A program made the position numbers and the translations under genes. This document shows, one piece after another, positions 1 to 12,236 of a stretch of DNA of 64,000 nt. Source of the DNA: Anaeramoeba flamelloides (lineage: Eukaryota; Metamonada; Anaeramoebidae); NCBI GenBank assembly GCA_027625915.1, contig JANTQA010000008.1, forward strand, positions 5,821,501-5,885,500. The letters are read 5' to 3'. The notes below the pieces were generated by a model. The model saw only the letters and a program-made list of their open reading frames with translations. It was not told where the DNA came from and did not search any database. Each line of letters starts with the position of its first letter. Position 1 is the first letter of the stretch.

Positions 1-1
1 T

Positions 2-715
2 GGAACTTGTGAAGAACTATTCCAAGATTTATTTGGGGCAATAGTAAACAATTTTGAAAATTTATCAGAGCGTGGATATTTCCCAACATTTTGTTCAAAT
101 TTGAGTCATTATATTTATGACAATTCAGAGCAATTAATCCAATTATTGGATTATTTAAAAAGTGCAAACAAAAAAATTTTTTTGTTAACAAATTCTCCAC
201 CGTTAATAAGTGAAGTCACGTTGACCCATTTACTTGGTAATAATTGGAATAAATATTTTGATTTGGTTTTAAATAGTGCAAGAAAGCCAAATTTTTATAT
301 ACCAAAAATGTGTGGCCCGCTACTCGATGCCAAAACAAACAAAAAAACCACTCTAAAAATGAATGGTATTTACAAATTTGGTAATGCACATCAATTAATG
401 AAGTTCTTTAATGTTAAAAGCCCAAAGGAAATCGTTTATTTTGGTGACAGTGCGATCTCGGATATCCAAGATTCTAAAAAAAATTGTAATTGGACAACAG
501 TCTCAATTATAGAAGAGCTGGATCAGCAAGTAACTGAAAGAGGTGACCAATATCCAAATTCCTTTGAAAAGAGATGTGAAAATTGGGGAGGATACCTTTA
601 TTGCAATAATTCTGTTTCGTATTGGGGTGAGATTTTTAATAAATATTCTGATTACCAAACGCCTTCAATTATCCATTTTACGAAGGATCTTTTGAAATAT
701 TCAAAAAATGTTTAA
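2..715 (+). CDS. 5'-nucleotidase domain protein (NT5DC / cytosolic purine 5'-nucleotidase family), 3' part
   Basis: This is the last 237 codons of a HAD-superfamily 5'-nucleotidase; the frame is open from base 2 and ends at a TAA at 713-715, so the N-terminal part lies outside the window. Visible HAD landmarks are the second motif (FLLTNSP), the lysine motif (SARKPNFY) and the acidic motif (VYFGDSAISDI). Between them lies a segment LLGNNWNKYFDLVL that is typical of the NT5DC/NT5C2 branch. Family members dephosphorylate purine nucleoside monophosphates in the cytosol, but many NT5DC proteins have no proven substrate, so the exact activity is inferred. The nucleophile DxD motif would lie upstream and cannot be checked. 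No intron is visible in this part. Confidence 0.85.
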   Translation, partial: GTCEELFQDLFGAIVNNFENLSERGYFPTFCSNLSHYIYDNSEQLIQLLDYLKSANKKIFLLTNSPPLISEVTLTHLLGNNWNKYFDLVLNSARKPNFYIPKMCGPLLDAKTNKKTTLKMNGIYKFGNAHQLMKFFNVKSPKEIVYFGDSAISDIQDSKKNCNWTTVSIIEELDQQVTERGDQYPNSFEKRCENWGGYLYCNNSVSYWGEIFNKYSDYQTPSIIHFTKDLLKYSKNV

Positions 716-1039
716 TAATAACTCGATTGTAATATTGACTATTTCACATTTTTTTTTTGTTTTCACATTTGTTTTTATTTTTTTTTCAAAAAGTTGAAAT
801 TTGATATCAAAAATAATTTTTTTTATTTGAAAATTCGGTGGGTAAAAATTGTTGCTTGATCTTAAATTTTATTAAAGTTTCAAAAAAAAAAATAATTAAT
901 ATTTAATTAGTGAGAAATTGGAAATAAATCATAACCTTGTTAACATATATTATTGATATAATTTAGATATATTTATTCGGGAAAAGATTAAAAATCTATG
1001 AGGAATGAAAAATTGAAAAAAAAAAAAAGAATATATTTT

Positions 1040-1432
1040 TTTTTTTTTTTTTTTATTGATGAAGAAGTGTAAATTACACTCTAAGTGTCGTTAGGCTTGA
1101 ATAATTTTTCAGAAATTTACGTTAAAAATCCTAGATTTTGCTTTTATTAATTGATGAAAATTATTTCAAACTGTCTTGATTTATAATTAATTCTTTAAGA
1201 TTTATTTCTTTTAATTTATTATGAAATAATAATCTATCTTTTTCATAGGAATGATATATCCATAAAAAGTGACAAATGTTTTCTATTATTTCCTTCTATT
1301 CATGTTTTAAACATAAAGGACAAAATTTGTTTAAATTTTTATTTATTGCATAGTAATATCTATTTGAATAGTTAGTAAATGTTCTAAATGTTAGGATTGT
1401 TGGTCTTGATGGATAACTTAAATATCTTTGAT
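1040..1432 (-). mobile_element. LINE (non-LTR retrotransposon) 3' remnant, inverted
   Basis: Read on the minus strand, this encodes a broken C-terminus of a LINE reverse-transcriptase ORF. It shows a TNYSNRYYYAINKNLNKF-like stretch, then CPLCLKH, an in-frame stop, and ENICHFLWIYHSYEK. That is the Cys-Cys-His-type tail found after many RT domains. It ends in GAGTGTAATTTACACTTCTT plus an ATCAATAA and a poly-A (seen as poly-T at 1030-1055 on the plus strand). The same tail and the same CPLCLK...HFLW block occur at 30.56-31.44 kb, and the tail alone at 19.84-19.97 kb. Stops and frame changes show it is dead. Confidence 0.7.
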
Positions 1433-1549
1433 TAAAAAATATTTTTTTTTGTTTTTTAATTATTGTGAATTTTTTTTTTTTTTTTTTGGTTGGGGGGGGT
1501 CGTAGAGTGCCATCACGTGCCTAGTTTTTTTTTTTTTTAATCCAAATTG

Positions 1550-1905
1550 GTGAGAAAAATAAAAGATTTAATCCAATTCTTTTAAATTCTAGAAAACCGA
1601 AAGGAGATTTTTTTTAATTTTAGAAATAAAAAAGAAAACTTCAGGAATTTTTTTATTATTATATTTTGAATAAAAAAAAACTCTGTGTGTTTTTCTAGTA
1701 ATTAAAAGGGTGAAGTGAAATCAAAGATTTTACTTTCTTCTTTTGAATTGTGGAAAATAAAGGTCCATACAGTACACTGTGACACTTCACAGGCACTTTC
1801 ATTGGGTTTTTTTTTTTTAATTTTTCCGGGATTTATCTGAATGGGGTAAAATACATATATTTTTGTTCAATTCTTGTGAATCCTGGAAAACCTAGACACA
1901 GAATT
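1550..1905. repeat. Short dispersed motif, three copies
   Basis: Three imperfect copies of a roughly 45 bp motif (CAATTCTTTTGAATTCTGGA core, followed by AAACC) occur near 1561-1603, 1722-1768 and 1850-1903. Further copies are near 11343-11390 and 34265-34320. Several are followed by GACACTT-like words. I see no coding content, and its nature (a decayed element or part of a larger repeat) is unknown. Confidence 0.45.
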
Positions 1906-2919
1906 TTTATCCTTAGTTATGTTTTTTTTTTTTTTTTTTTCATAATTAAATTTTTTGAGATGATAAGATTGTTTGCAAAAACTACTAGTTATCATCTATT
2001 CAAAAAAATATTATAAAGTTGAATTTAACTAAAATTCATTGTCATATCCATTTAAAATTTTTTATTCCCAAATAGAATTTTTTTTCTCAATTAGAGACCA
2101 TTAAAATCGTGGTATTACTAATAACAATTAATAAAATAGCCTCAAGATTTTTAGGGGTTGTAATTTTGGTTATATTCTGAATAAATCTATTAGCATTGAT
2201 GAAATGATAATTGAAAGTAATAGTTAGGTCAAACTGGAAATTTTCAATTATATATTTTTAATAATAGAGGGGTGTTCAGTTTGTTTAATAACCCATGTTG
2301 ACTTTATATAACAATTTTTTTTCAAACTATTTCTGTGGTTTGTTCAAAAAAGTGTTTTTAAGTGTTGTTTTCCAACTTTTTTGTTCGTGTTTTCTTTTTT
2401 TATCTGTTGTTGAAATGAAAAGTTTTCAAGGGTATGCTTAATTTTTAAAAAGGAAGTCTATCTTGACAATAATATTGTAATTCTCAAAGTTATAAAAGAA
2501 ATTTTTTTTCAAAGTTGCCGGTTTATTTTTTATTCTAATATGAATGAAAAAGTGGAAGATCTTGATATAATCTCTGAAAATTTAACTTTTGAGAAATATA
2601 ATTTGCTCTTGCTATGAAAATTGTTGAAAAGGAATTGATTTTTAAATAATTTTGTCATTGGGTGTGTTCTTGTTGAATTTTCATCGGATAGAATATCTGC
2701 TAATAAACTTATGATTCAATGTGAAATATTTCCTAACAGTGGGTTCTTATCTCATCCAATATTGCCAAAAAAAAAAAGAAATAAATAAAGTGGCCCAATA
2801 ACAAGATATGATTTAAAGACCATTGACTAAAGGAAAAATGGAAATTGAAATGAATTTTTTTTTTTTCATTTTATAAAAAACCTTGAAAAATTAATATATC
2901 ATTTTTGTTCATATGTAGA

Positions 2920-3447
2920 TACAGCCGTTCCAACCCTACCGTGAAATTCATGATAAACAGAAAATTCATTTTCTTTATCATACTTGATTTTTTATGTTTT
3001 ATGAAAAGATTTTATTGTTATGTGATAGCCTATTACAAACCGTGAAATTTTATCATAGAAAAAAAATTTCTCAAAGAGAAAATATGAGAATTTGAATTTT
3101 TGAATATAAAACCTTCTAAATGATCAATAATCTAAAAAAATTTTCAGGTTTTTGGTGGATCCTTAATTTCTAAAGACCTTAAAATCAAAAGGCAAGACCA
3201 TTTAAAGAATTATTAAATTTGATTTTCGATCTTTGGAAGCTCTGTTTTGAATTTTTGAATTTGTTTCAAAAACAACAAGATTTTTTTCTTAGTATTTCAA
3301 ATTCAGAAATTTTTTTAAAAAACCTATTTTCAAACCATAAAATGTATATGATAGCGTATAACCAAAGATTTTTTTTAGATATTTAACAGAGAAAAAAAGT
3401 CAATTTCTATGTTAGTCAAATTTCACTATAGGTTTGGAATGGCTGTA
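2920..3447. repeat. Family B MITE-like element
   Basis: Terminal inverted repeats: the left end starts TACAGCCGTTCCAACCCTAC and continues CGTGAAAT; the right end, reverse-complemented, reads TACAGCCATTCCAAACCTAT then AGTGAAAT. A TA dinucleotide at each end fits a TA target-site duplication as in Tc1/mariner elements. The interior has no transposase. Other copies of this terminus are at 8562-8973, 29980-30065 and 53832-54240. Confidence 0.7.
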
Positions 3448-3899
3448 CACATTTGCAAAAATTGATGTCTTAATATTTTGAGTTTTTATTATTTTATTAT
3501 GTATTTATTCAAATTGAAAGATTTGGTTGTTATGGACTAAGTGTTATTTTGTTTAAAATTTGGTTTAGTTAGATCTCTTTTATGAGCAGATTGGTCTTGA
3601 AGGTTATTGAAAAACACTTGGATAATATGATCTATTGTAAATATTGTTTGATTTGATATTAGAGTTAAACTGAACTGTATTTTTTTTGTTGAACTCAAAA
3701 AAAAAAAAAAACCAAAAGTATTGGAAAAAAAGAAAATGTGTTAAAAAAAAAAAAAACAACAGTTCTTTACAAAAACAATACATATAATTTTCCAAAACAC
3801 AAACAAAAAACTGAACATGTGTTATTTAACAAACTATAGATTCTAAAACTAAGAACTCTAAAATTTACGTGTGTTATTATTGGAGCAAATTACAACAGT

Positions 3900-4560
3900 G
3901 GTTCAGAGTTCAAGTGTCTCTAAAAAATTCGTAAAATCATACTATTTGTTGATCTCATCAATTAAAAATAATACTTTTCTTTGGAAAACAAAAACAAAGA
4001 TTTTTTGAACAAATCTGCATTTCCAGATAGGTTTTAAAGTTGGTAGGCCAATATTCAGACTACCCAATCTCGAAAGTTTCAAAATATCTTTTTTATATTT
4101 GTGGGAAAAGGTAGATTTATTGTTCGAAAATCCAATTTTTTTAAAAAATTAAATAATTAACGAATAGATTATTTTGAGAAATTATTTTGATAATATTGGA
4201 TACATATTGATGTTACGATTAGTTTCTAATTGATTTTATACATAGTAAACAAAAATAATCAATATTTGGGGTTTTTATGTTGATAAATATTGAGTTAATC
4301 TTTGAAATTATCAAATTGTCAGAAATAATAACAACTTGAAGTTCGAAATAAAGAATTTCAATTCTCTGAAATACATTTATTTTGTTTCTTTAGATTTTTA
4401 GATTTGGAAAAGTATTCTAAAATAAAAATTTCCAAAATGAAAATTTTTTAATTTGTGATCATAAGTAAAAAATCAAATGAAATAATGTACAATAATAAAT
4501 TGTTTTATATTGAACAATGTGTCACTATTAGTGTTGGCACATTACTGTTGTAAACTTTAA
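3900..4560 (-). repeat. Family D dispersed repeat, inverted copy
   Basis: The minus strand of this stretch matches, with many differences, the three plus-oriented family D copies at 49.85, 51.52 and 61.07 kb. The shared blocks include the words around AGTCTGAATATTG, AAATCCAATTTTTTTAAAAA and TTTCAAAGATTAACTCAA. Ends are approximate. Confidence 0.5.
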
Positions 4561-4951
4561 TTGTAGTGGAGTCTAGGGAGAAGATATTTGCTAAAATTAC
4601 ACTTCTTAAATGGGAATAAATTTTGTAAACAACTGAAAAATGAAACAATAATTATATTGAAAGGTTTCTTGATAAAATACAATTTTTAATCTTCAGAAAT
4701 TCTACTTCCAAAATAATAAACTCTTCCCAAGATTAGTCTCGCTGTATTTTTTCAAACCAAAGTTTTTTTTTGTATCAAGAATGAAGGTAAGAAAGTTAAC
4801 CACAAAGTCGACCTTCTTTGTAAAATATTCTCTGTTCGGTTTTTGGGTTGTGTTCAGAAAGGAGTTGATGAAAGATCTGAAATGTGATGTGAAATTTTTG
4901 TATTTTCCACAGACTGATTTTTGAATTATAATGGAGAAAATTTTCACTTTA

Positions 4952-5410
4952 CTGTTGAGAGAAAAATGTTGGACACAGAAAAATGGTTGGACAGCATTTT
5001 TAATTGGGAACATTACTGAAAATGATTTTTAATTTCAATCGTTTGTGAAATAACTAAAGAAAATAACAATAATCTACTTATTAGAATAATGACTAATGTA
5101 ATTCTACTTTTTCAAAACCTTATCTCTTATAATCTAAAGCAAGTTTAAAAATTACCATTTTCAGAATTAATAGTAAACTTTACTAAAACTTGGATTTTTG
5201 TTAAAATAACATGATCTACTTTAGTTATCAACTATTCAAATGAGTATTCAACACATGCCACATATTAATCAACGTGTAACACCTTTAAACCTGGATTTAT
5301 ATAAAAGTCACCTAGTTATCAATAGGATTTGATTTTCAATTTTACTAATGTTCCAAATTAAAAATGGTGTCCAACCATTTTTCTGTGTCCAACATTTTTC
5401 TCTCAACAGT
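4952..5410. repeat. Fold-back element with arms of about 60 bp
   Basis: The left arm (about 4952-5013) contains GAGAGAAAAATGTTGGACAC followed by AGAAAAATGGTTGGACAGC. The right arm (about 5346-5410) is its reverse complement with only a few mismatches. The roughly 330 bp between the arms resembles a degraded family A interior (words such as CTTATTAGAATAATGACTAA and GATCTACTTTAGTTATCAA). It could form a large hairpin; it looks like a non-autonomous DNA transposon or a composite of two. Confidence 0.7.
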
Positions 5411-5431
5411 TATTTTTAATATCCTTTTTTA

Positions 5432-5560
5432 AATCGAGTCACAAATTACAATCTTCTTCTTTGAAAAATCAATTTGATTTGGAAAAGAAAAAACTGAAAA
5501 GGAAGTGAAAATTTTTTCCCATTTATCCTTCAAATATCAGTAAATGGTACAAATGTACTC
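5432..5560 (+). repeat. Dispersed repeat shared with 19.2 kb
   Basis: GAGTCACAAATTACAATCTT, a variable stretch, then GGAAGTGAAAATTTTTTCCC and ATTTAT..TTCAAATA.CAG. The same order of words is at 19172-19300, and the second half again at 5640-5690 and 29700-29755. No coding sequence is visible. Confidence 0.5.
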
Positions 5561-7287
5561 GATTTCCTTTTCCAGATTTTTCGTTAACAAACACAGAGCT
5601 GTCAAAAAAGTAGATTTTAATTGGAACACTCTATTTGAAAATGGAAATAGAAAATGAAGTGAAAATTTTTCCCTACTGAGAATTCATATACTCTATTATT
5701 CTTTTTTTTTGAATTAAATACTGTTAGTTGTGAAATATAATAGATCATAATTTTCTTTCAAATTTCAAAAAAAAGATTGAATAAATCAATAAACATTTCA
5801 AATTTAGAATTCTGAAAACCAACTTAAATGATTGATTTTCCCTTTTTAATTGAGAATTTGATATATTATTTGTTTTAAAATAAATGGAACAAAATTTTCA
5901 TTCAGTTTTCTAAAAAAGATTTTAATAATCATGTTACATTTCGAACTTTGATTTCAAAAAATCAGCTTAAATCATTAATTTCCATCTGAGAATTGGGACT
6001 TTTGATGTTTGATATTAATTATTGAGAGATGTGTTATTTTCGGAAAGCTAAATGAAAATTTGGATCTTTTTATTTTGCAATTAACAGTAAATCTTGAAAG
6101 GTAATTATTTTGGAAAGCCAAATGAAAATATTGTTCCCTTTCTTATGAAACATAGAGTAAAGTATTTTTACATTGTTTTTTATCAACAAAAGTTTCCTAA
6201 ACGTTATTGTTAGTTTTTTTACAAAGAGATTAAAACTTTTTCAATTTAATTTTCAAAGTTCTTTGTTTTTGATTTCACAAAGAGATCTATCACAGGAACA
6301 GTTTATAATAAAGGCTTTTAGTGATGAAAATTTGGTTTCGAAGTTTGGAATTAACCAACCAAGCAACCCTCCACTTCAAAAAATCACAAGGCCTTGACCA
6401 ACAATTTTCTCTTTTACCAAGCATTGTACCTTTTCTCCTTTGTAAAATGTTTGAAAGATTTGGACATTTTCTGGTGGTGTTTAAAAGATTTGAAAGACTA
6501 AGACTAAATTGAAGTACTCCGTTATTTGTAATCAAAACAAATTTTTTGAAAAGAATTTTTTGTTGTCAGAAACAAAAAAAAGTAAACTTTTATAAAAAAA
6601 TCTTTAACCGTTTTACAAGTGGTCTCGTTGAATCGAAAAAATCCCCAGAATATCCAAGAAAAATTTTTTGGAAAAAATCGCTCTTTTTTTTTTTTTTCTT
6701 TTTACCCTTGTTTCGATCGTAAACTGGATTTAGAACTAGAAGGATTCTAATTATTTCAAGAATAGACCTGTTGTTCGTTTACTTCTACGATTTTTTTAAA
6801 GCCAAAAATTCAAAAAATTATTGGTTTATTTGATTAACGAAATCCTTTCAACAAAATTGGTTTTGTTATAAAAAAAAAAAAACACGAATTATTTTCATTT
6901 TTTTCTAACTTATCTCTTAATTTTTTTTTATTATTTTTTAATAATTCAAATTTTTTTTTTTTTTTTTTTTTTAAATCAAATTATTTTCTTTTCTTTTTTT
7001 TTCTTCATAAAATTATTGTGCATCTTATCTACTAACTTACTTTAATTCAAAAGAGAAACTTTGTTGATTTGAGCAATTGATGAACGCGAACATGATCGAT
7101 TTTGAAATTCTTTTTAATTGACTTATTTTTCATCCTACAAATTTTTATTATTATTTTTACGTTGTAATTTTCTTTCTAATTACTAACAAATCTCCCTAAC
7201 TCCTTATAGTTCCTAATTAAGAAGAAGGATTAATTATTTTTGAGAGAGAGTGTATTTTATTATTTTTTTTATTCTTTTTCGCTAAAC

Positions 7288-7321
<34 letters not shown>

Positions 7322-8484
7322 CTTTTCTTCTTTCGATATAAATTATTATTTATTTTGTTTAAAAGAAAATAAAGGAATGGATAACAAAAAAAATAAAAAA
7401 AAACTTTTTCGCCGTTAGAATAAAGATCAGATTGGTTAAAAATTTAAATTGAATGAACATTGCGGAGACTTGAATGGATTTATTTAATTATTTTCTATAT
7501 TAAATAATATTTGTTTAATTATACCTCTATTAATATCTCTCTAAAATTTTCTCAATAGAATTGTTCTAAATGTTTTCATATTTGAATAATAGATCAAACT
7601 CCACTTTTTAAAAATTTAAATATCAATAATAGAATTCAAAGTTTAATTAAATCGTCTTCATCAATCAAATCATCAATCATTTCATCACTTCAATTATCTC
7701 AAATTTGTTTAACAAGATTTGAATTTAATTTTTTTTTTTTATTTATTTTTACTAATACATTTTTTCGGTTTTTCTTTTCCGCTTCCAATATATACATTTT
7801 CAAATAGAGTCTTTTGAAATAGTAATAGAGATTATTGAACAGAGTATAGAATAATGGAACTGCCTCGATTCTAAATAACTCTTTTTTCATTAATATCTTT
7901 GATAATTTCTTATTTAATAATAGATTGACAACACTTTGTGATTTGTATCAATTCATCCCTTTTATTTTTATTACTAATTTTTTTTTATTGTATTTTTTTT
8001 TTTTTTTGTTTTAATTTTTTGTTTTTTTTGTTTTTAAAATTTTTAACCAATTTTTTAATAATTGGTTATAATTTTGCCGATACGCGTTGCTGACTAAATT
8101 TTCCATTTCTTTCAGTGTTAAATATTTCGGCTAGAAAAATTTTTCATGTTCATTCATCAGGATCGAGTCTACATGTCACAGGCTTGGTCTTAAATTAGTG
8201 ATCTACATTACAAAATTTTAAATTTTGATTATTTGATATTTTTATTTTTTATTTAAGTTTGTTTTTTTTATTTAGTTTTTTTTATTTTTATTTTTGAGTC
8301 GTTTGTTATTAAATGATTAAATTGCGAATATTTACTTTAAAAATACTAGCAAATATCACCCAGTTTTAATTTTGTCAAGTTTTTATAAATTTTTCTCTTC
8401 TATGATTTGTTGTTTGATGGAAATCCTATTTTAACTTTTTTTTTTTTTTGTTTTTTTTGTTGTTTTTTTGTTCCAAATTGATCA

Positions 8485-9375
8485 GTCAAGTATTGAAAAT
8501 AATACCTGAGAAGATTTTTAATTGGTTAGTATTAGGTAAATTGATATGTAATTTCACTTACTACAGTCTTTCTAAGGCTACTATAAAATTCTAAATAAAA
8601 TACAATTGATTTTTCGATTCTTATTTTCCATTTTCAAAAAATTCCGAAATAAAAGTTATAATTCAAAGAAATATTTTAATGAGCTATTATTCAAATATTG
8701 AACATCAAAAAAAAAAATTGAAGAAAATTGAAGCTCTTAAAAATATTGTTCAAAAATGGTAAATTTTTAAGATCAGTAAAAATTGATATTTTTTTTTGAG
8801 CTTTTTTGTACCGATAATTTTTAAGTTTCAAGGGATCTTTAATATTTTTTTTTTTCAGTTTTACTAGATTTGAATAATAGCCCTTATTTCTGAATTTTAA
8901 GAAAATGGAAAATAAGAATCGAAAACTCAATTGTATTTTATTTAATATTTTATGGTAGCCTTGGAACGTTGTAAATTTAAAAACAAATCCTTTTTATCAA
9001 TAACCAATTTTTTTATGAAATTAAGTAATAATCAACCCAAAGTTCATTAAAGTGAGGTTTCTTATGAATACTCATTTAATTGTTTGATAACCAAAGTTAA
9101 ATCAACCTATTTTGAAAAAGAATTGATTTTTATAAAGGTTTGTTGGAATTTGGAAAAGGATAATTTTTTTTCCTGATTTTGATTGATTGGATATCGTTTT
9201 GAACAAGTTTATTTTCATTTGTCATCATTCTAATAAGAGAGCGAGTTATAATTTTAAAAAGTTTGATTCTTAAAAAAAAAAAAGGATTTGATTTTAAATA
9301 TTTGGAATTACACAACAATTTTCCTAATATTCACAATTCAAAACCCGCTCCTGGATTATTTTCATGGATTGTAGG
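8485..9375. repeat. Family A MITE-like element, interrupted by family B
   Basis: Family A ends are present (left near 8485 with GAAGATTTTTAATTGGTTAG; right near 9310-9375, read in reverse, with the matching AATAATCC...GTGAATATT pattern). The element is split by a complete family B element at 8562-8973, so family B inserted later. Its right end abuts the left end of the next family A copy at 9372. Confidence 0.6.
8562..8973. repeat. Family B MITE-like element nested in family A
   Basis: The left end is TACAGTCTTTCTAAGGCTAC; the right end, reverse-complemented, is TACAACGTTCCAAGGCTACC. The interior is an imperfect long palindrome (CGATTCTTATTTTCCATTTT near the left mirrored by AAAATGGAAAATAAGAATCG near the right), so it can fold back. 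It sits inside a family A copy. Confidence 0.7.
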
Positions 9376-9860
9376 GAAAAAATACCGGTCATGAAAAAAA
9401 TCCCAGACAAGATTTTTGATTGTGAATATTCAGAAAATTGATGTGTAATTTCTTTTATTTTGAATCAAATATTTTTTATAAATAACCAAATTTTTTTATG
9501 AACCATAGTAAAAAATCTACCTAAAGTTCATTAAAGTGTGTATCTATAAAGTGCTAAAATAATTGTTTGATAGCTAAAGTAGATCAACTTTGTTTGAAAA
9601 AAATCGGGTTTTATAAAGGTTTACGAGAGTTTGAAAAATGATCATTTTTAATCTTGTTAAATGATTGATTGAATATTGTTTTGAACAAGGTTAATTTTCT
9701 TTATCACCATTATAATAAGTGGGCGAGTTATAATTTTAAAAGTTTGATTATTAAAAAAAAGGATTTGATTTATAAGAAAAGACATTAAATTTAAATTTTC
9801 CTAAAATTCACAATTAAAAATCCCAGCTGGGATTATTTTGATGTCAGGTATTTTTTTCAC
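9372..9860. repeat. Family A MITE-like element
   Basis: The left end TAGGGAAAAAATACCGGTCA then TGAAAAAAATCCCAGAC...TTGTGAATATT is mirrored at the right end (ATTCACAATTAAAAATCCCA ... GTATTTTTTTCAC). The interior words match the copy at 22944-23438 in reverse orientation (ATAATAAGTGGGCGAGTTAT against its ATAACACACCCACTTATTAG). No transposase is present. Confidence 0.7.
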
Positions 9861-12092
9861 CACTCTACTCTATTATTTTCAATACTCTGATTGGTTTTGT
9901 GAGACTTGCAATATATCAAGATTTTAGTTTCATTTACTTTTCACTTTATGTATCAGATGTTATCAACCGGAAAATCAAAGAAAGATTTGAAAAAATTCAA
10001 ATCGTAAAAATTATTGGTTTATATCTGCCACTTTTACTCCAAAAAGGACAATATTCACCGTGTTGTCCTTTTTACCCCATTTTTTAAAAAAAAATTAATA
10101 AATTGAGTAAAGTGTCTTTAAAATGACACTCTGTGGTTGACCAGCAAGTTATCTCCTCACATTTTTCAATATTTTCCCTTTCATAAAATTTTTTTTTGAA
10201 ATATTAGCCATATTTTCACTGGTCTTTGACCCTGTGAAAATACATGTTGTATTGTTCCTTGGCCTTTAGCCTTTGAAAGTGTAAATAAATATTTAATTTT
10301 TTTATTTTGTGAAAGGCAATATATTGAAAAAAAAAAAGGAGATAACCCATACAAATTATCCAAATGTGTCGATATTCTAAAGTATTTAAAAATTTTTGTT
10401 ATTTCATAGTTACAAAAAAAAAAAAAAATAACAATGTGGTTGTACATACTGCTCTTTTAACAAAAGTGAGTTTTTTTTTTTTTTTTTTTTTGTTTTAGAT
10501 CATTGAAATTCTAACAAAGTTTTCTGTATTAATAAAGTGTGTATTTTTTTTTAAATAATTGCTTTTCTTCATACTCCAACCTCGATATCACATTTCAAGA
10601 CTGATTCTTCACTTTTTTAAACTAATTTTTTGTAAAAAGTTTTAATTCCGAAAAAGTTTTCACTTTTTTATAATAGTAAATTTGATAAAAGTTTTAACAA
10701 AGCTCTAACTTTTTTAAATTAGATGTAACTTTGTTATTTTTTTATATTAATATTTCTTTTTAGGTGTTATTGACACATTTTAAACTTTTGAGTCGTGGGT
10801 AAAATGTACTAAGATTCTTCAAACGATCAATTTACTTGCCCACTTATTCAAAAATAGTGGCAAACAAAACAATTGAAAATCCAACCAGTTTCCCTATTTT
10901 CTTTTTAATTTTACCCCTTAAACCATTTTATTAGAAATTTGATGATAATACTGATGAATTTAGATAAATGTTTAAAAATTTTTGTATATACCAATACACT
11001 CATACAGATTTAAAAAAAAAACAATATTCATTTTCCATTTTTGTAAATCTTTCAACCCAGCTTATCAAACAACACCAGGAAAGAATATTTTGAAGATCAA
11101 ATAATTTTATATATAATTGATAATCTTTTTATAATCTTTTTATCACCACCTATGAATTCTGAGGACATTTCATTAAGCACCAACAGTACCTAGTTTTTAT
11201 TTCCCATTCAGAAAAGCTTACTTTTTTTTTTTTAAATAATTTAAGAAATTAAAATGAAATATAAGAAATTTTCTTTTTATTTTTAAAAAAATAAAAAAAA
11301 CTTACATTTAGCTTTTCCAGAACCTGAAAGAATTGAGCAAAACAAAAGATTTTTCTCAATTCTTTTGAATTTTGCAAAACCTAATTGTTTTTTTTTTTAC
11401 TTTTTGAAATTAAAAAAAAATTTAAAAAATTTTCCTTTTATTTCAAAAATTAAATAAAAACCTTACTGACAGTTGATAAATTTTTAATTTGGACATACAA
11501 ATGATTATTATTATTTTTATATTAGTATTTTCATTATTTTTCTTCTCTTTTACTCTATATTTTGATAAAAATTTCTTTAATAATTCCTTTCACCCAATAA
11601 ATAAATAAAGAAATAAGTACTTTTAAACACATTATTTTCAAAGTAACATTAATTTTTTTTTAAGAATCAAGTTATTCTACTGTGATTCATTTTTTTGCAA
11701 CCTGAATATAAAAAATCAATTTCAAGAAAAAACTTGATTATTTTCAAAAATTTATGGTAGTGCTTGAAAAGTTGTAATATTTTTTAAAGTGATTGTAAAA
11801 GTTTGTGTTAATTTAAATTATTGCTTTCTCAAATCACTACTAGATGATAATTGTTAATAGTTTGGTTGTATTTTTGTGAATGAAACTTGATGTATAACTT
11901 TGTTTTAGAAATATTTTATCAATGTGCAAGTATTGTAAATGAAATAAAATAAATATTACTCTAAATTTTTCGAAAAAAGGAAAAAAAAAAAAAACAAGAA
12001 AATATTATTTGCCAATATTAATATTTATTTTTTAAAAAGTTCATATTTTTAAAAAAAGCAGAACAAATATTTATGAAGAGAAAAAATAAAAT

Positions 12093-12097
<5 letters not shown>

Positions 12098-12131
<34 letters not shown>
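12098..12131. repeat. (AT)n microsatellite
   Basis: About 17 uninterrupted AT dinucleotides, roughly 100 bases beyond the stop codon of the minus-strand ankyrin-TBC gene. Confidence 0.9.
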
Positions 12132-12133
<2 letters not shown>

Positions 12134-12236
12134 GAGTATATAATAATTAAACAATTTTAAATTGAAAGAGTGGTTTTAAATCTTATAAATTTGATTTCGA
12201 ATTAATTCAAATTTCATTATTATAACAAACTTCAGT

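Larger units (their letters stand above)
716..12236. other. Gene-free AT-rich intergenic region with repeats
   Basis: About 11.5 kb between the converging NT5DC and ankyrin-TBC genes with no credible coding sequence. It holds poly-T and poly-A tracts (a long one near 7290-7320), a LINE remnant, MITE-like elements of families A, B and D, a fold-back element near 5 kb and an (AT)n microsatellite near 12.1 kb. Short hairpins occur, for example arms AAAAAGGACAA/TTGTCCTTTTT at about 10042-10074. A G-run at 1489-1498 followed by GTGCCATCACGTGCC stands out by base composition but I cannot assign it. Confidence 0.7.

Noticed and set aside
3604-3795. Small minus-strand ORF rich in Phe
   Set aside because: It is made of poly-A/T runs and low-complexity words with no protein-like pattern.
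4702-5013. 103-codon minus-strand ORF
   Set aside because: Its 5' part is the left arm of the fold-back element and its codon pattern is not protein-like; treated as repeat.
6290-6535. Region of relatively higher GC with open frames on both strands
   Set aside because: No frame gives a recognisable motif and none joins to neighbours through splice sites I can defend; possibly a decayed gene fragment.
8090-8210. Stretch with GCCGATACGCGTTGCTGAC and GGATCGAGTCTACATG words that recalls a structured RNA
   Set aside because: No cloverleaf or other consistent stem set could be drawn.
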